Of a stretch of 6,538 nucleotides of DNA, positions 5,708 to 6,538 are shown piece by piece. Each line of letters starts with the position of its first letter. Position 1 is the first letter of the stretch. The DNA comes from Bacteroidota bacterium (lineage in GTDB: Bacteria > Bacteroidota > Bacteroidia > Flavobacteriales > Flavobacteriaceae). Made by a program: the position numbers and the translations under genes. The DNA is taken from NCBI GenBank assembly GCA_023457535.1, contig JAEWLN010000148.1:1-6538 (forward strand), given 5' to 3'. A model generated the notes under the pieces. The model was not told the origin of the DNA and ran no database searches. It saw nothing but the letters and a program-made list of their open reading frames with translations.

Positions 5708-6454
5708 ATGAATAAAGTACAATACATCTACACCATCGCCGACAACGCCCTCATCCTTGGCCAACGCCTCGGAGAACTCTGCGGCCACGGCCCGAACCTC
5801 GAGACCGACATCGCGATGACGAACATTTCGCTCGACCTGTTCGGCCAAACGCGGAGCTATTACCAATATGCGGCCGGTTTGCTCGGTGACGGTGCGACCG
5901 AAGACACAATCGCGTTTTTGCGTCCCGAACGCGAATACAAAAACGTTTTGCTCGTCGAACAGCCGAACACCGATTTTGCGTATTCGATCGGAAGACAATT
6001 TTTATTCGACGTGTTCCATTTGCTGCTGCTCGAAAAATTGCAGTTCAGCAAAGACGAAACGCTGTCGGCCATTGCGCAAAAAAGCATCAAGGAAGTGCAA
6101 TACCACACGCGTTTCTCGTCCGACTGGATCAAACGCCTCGGCGACGGCACGGCTGAAAGCAAGCAAAAAATGCAAACGGCGATCAACGATCTCTGGACAT
6201 TCACGGACGAATTGTTCCACCAAACCGGAGCCGATCAAGATATGGTGGCGCAAGGAATCGGCGTCGATGTCACCTTATTGAAGAATGATTATTATAAAAA
6301 AGTAAACGAAATATTAACCATAGCCACGCTCGAAATCCCGGAAGTGAAATATTTCCAGAAAGGCGGCAAACAAGGCATCCACACGGAGCACATGGGATAT
6401 TTGCTTGCCGATATGCAATACATGCAGCGCACGTTCCCGAACATGACGTGGTAA
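5708..6454 (+). CDS. paaC: Phenylacetyl-CoA epoxidase structural subunit PaaC
   Basis: A 248-aa protein, the same length as E. coli PaaC. Family stretches are YTIADNALILGQRLGELCGH at residues about 7-26, NISLDLFGQTRSYYQYA, and KEVQYHTRFSSDWIKRLGDG in the C-terminal half. PaaC has the ferritin-like fold of PaaA but is known as a non-catalytic partner that forms a stable heterodimer with PaaA and helps bind the CoA substrate. I chose ATG 5708 because MNKVQYIYTIADN is the family-like N-terminus. An in-frame ATG at 5687 would add seven residues (MTFAFTT), but that codon lies inside the 23-base repeat array. No Shine-Dalgarno is present; the start directly follows the partial repeat CTTTTACGACT. 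In other operons paaD comes next; no such gene begins in the remaining 84 bases. Identification is secure, the exact start slightly less so. Confidence 0.94.
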   Translation: MNKVQYIYTIADNALILGQRLGELCGHGPNLETDIAMTNISLDLFGQTRSYYQYAAGLLGDGATEDTIAFLRPEREYKNVLLVEQPNTDFAYSIGRQFLFDVFHLLLLEKLQFSKDETLSAIAQKSIKEVQYHTRFSSDWIKRLGDGTAESKQKMQTAINDLWTFTDELFHQTGADQDMVAQGIGVDVTLLKNDYYKKVNEILTIATLEIPEVKYFQKGGKQGIHTEHMGYLLADMQYMQRTFPNMTW

Positions 6455-6464
6455 TGATGTCCCA

Positions 6465-6485
6465 TGTCGAACGTCGAATGTCGAA
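6465..6485. repeat. TGTCGAA tandem heptamers after paaC
   Basis: Three tandem 7-base units, TGTCGAA (6465-6471), CGTCGAA (6472-6478) and TGTCGAA (6479-6485), start ten bases after the paaC stop codon. The sequence differs from the ATTTGAAA and GTCATAAA arrays but has the same position and size. Any complementary right-hand array (TTCGACA) would lie beyond the window. The rest, 6486-6538, is GC-richer, has a direct repeat of GCCGG at 6496-6500 and 6510-6514, and holds no recognisable gene start. Confidence 0.65.
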
Positions 6486-6538
6486 CGAGTAAGACGCCGG
6501 TTTTCAGGAGCCGGGAACCTGCTGTCCGCTGTATCTTT

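Overview
The window looks like a piece of a Flavobacteriaceae (Bacteroidota) chromosome, probably Flavobacterium or a close relative. The reasons are: start codons preceded by A-rich stretches without Shine-Dalgarno sequences, a perfect Bacteroidota-type -7 promoter element (TAnnTTTG) before the main operon, a TlpA-like secreted thioredoxin with a long N-terminal region of the Bacteroidota kind, a DUF4230 protein, and AT-rich 7-8 base tandem repeats between genes. All seven genes are on the + strand. I see no RNA genes, insertion sequences or CRISPR.

Layout. Bases 71-1621 encode an exported TlpA-like thioredoxin protein in AT-rich DNA. After a 161-base gap the composition changes sharply to GC-rich coding DNA. 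There a small membrane-anchored DUF4230 protein (1783-2400) overlaps by one base with a TetR-family regulator (2400-2972). A 65-base gap then holds a promoter and a perfect-armed 18-bp palindrome, followed by paaE (3038-4111), paaA (4180-5127), paaB (5266-5547) and paaC (5708-6454). The window ends in 84 non-coding bases, presumably before paaD.

Function. PaaA, PaaB, PaaC and PaaE are the subunits of the multicomponent phenylacetyl-CoA 1,2-epoxidase. PaaA carries the diiron site, PaaB is the small bridging subunit, PaaC is the structural partner of PaaA, and PaaE passes electrons from NAD(P)H through FAD and a 2Fe-2S cluster. Together they epoxidise the aromatic ring of phenylacetyl-CoA, the committed step of aerobic phenylacetate breakdown. 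The reductase gene comes first here, unlike the paaABCDE order of Escherichia coli. The TetR protein is the obvious candidate repressor, and the palindrome at the predicted transcription start is its likely operator.

The most unusual part is not a protein. Each of the four gaps that follow paaE, paaA, paaB and paaC begins, within about 0-10 bases of the stop codon, with a short tandem array of 7-8 base units (ATTTGAAA, GTCATAAA, GTCATAAA again, TGTCGAA). In the two best-preserved gaps (paaA-paaB and paaB-paaC) the array is followed by a small spacer and an inverted, complementary array with a 23-base period that runs up to the next start codon. The transcript could therefore fold into a long imperfect hairpin spanning stop to start. 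In the paaB-paaC gap the 23-base period also creates a chain of overlapping eight-codon mini-ORFs joined by ATGA, the last of which reads in frame into paaC. The biological role of these elements is unknown to me and is the main thing here worth testing.
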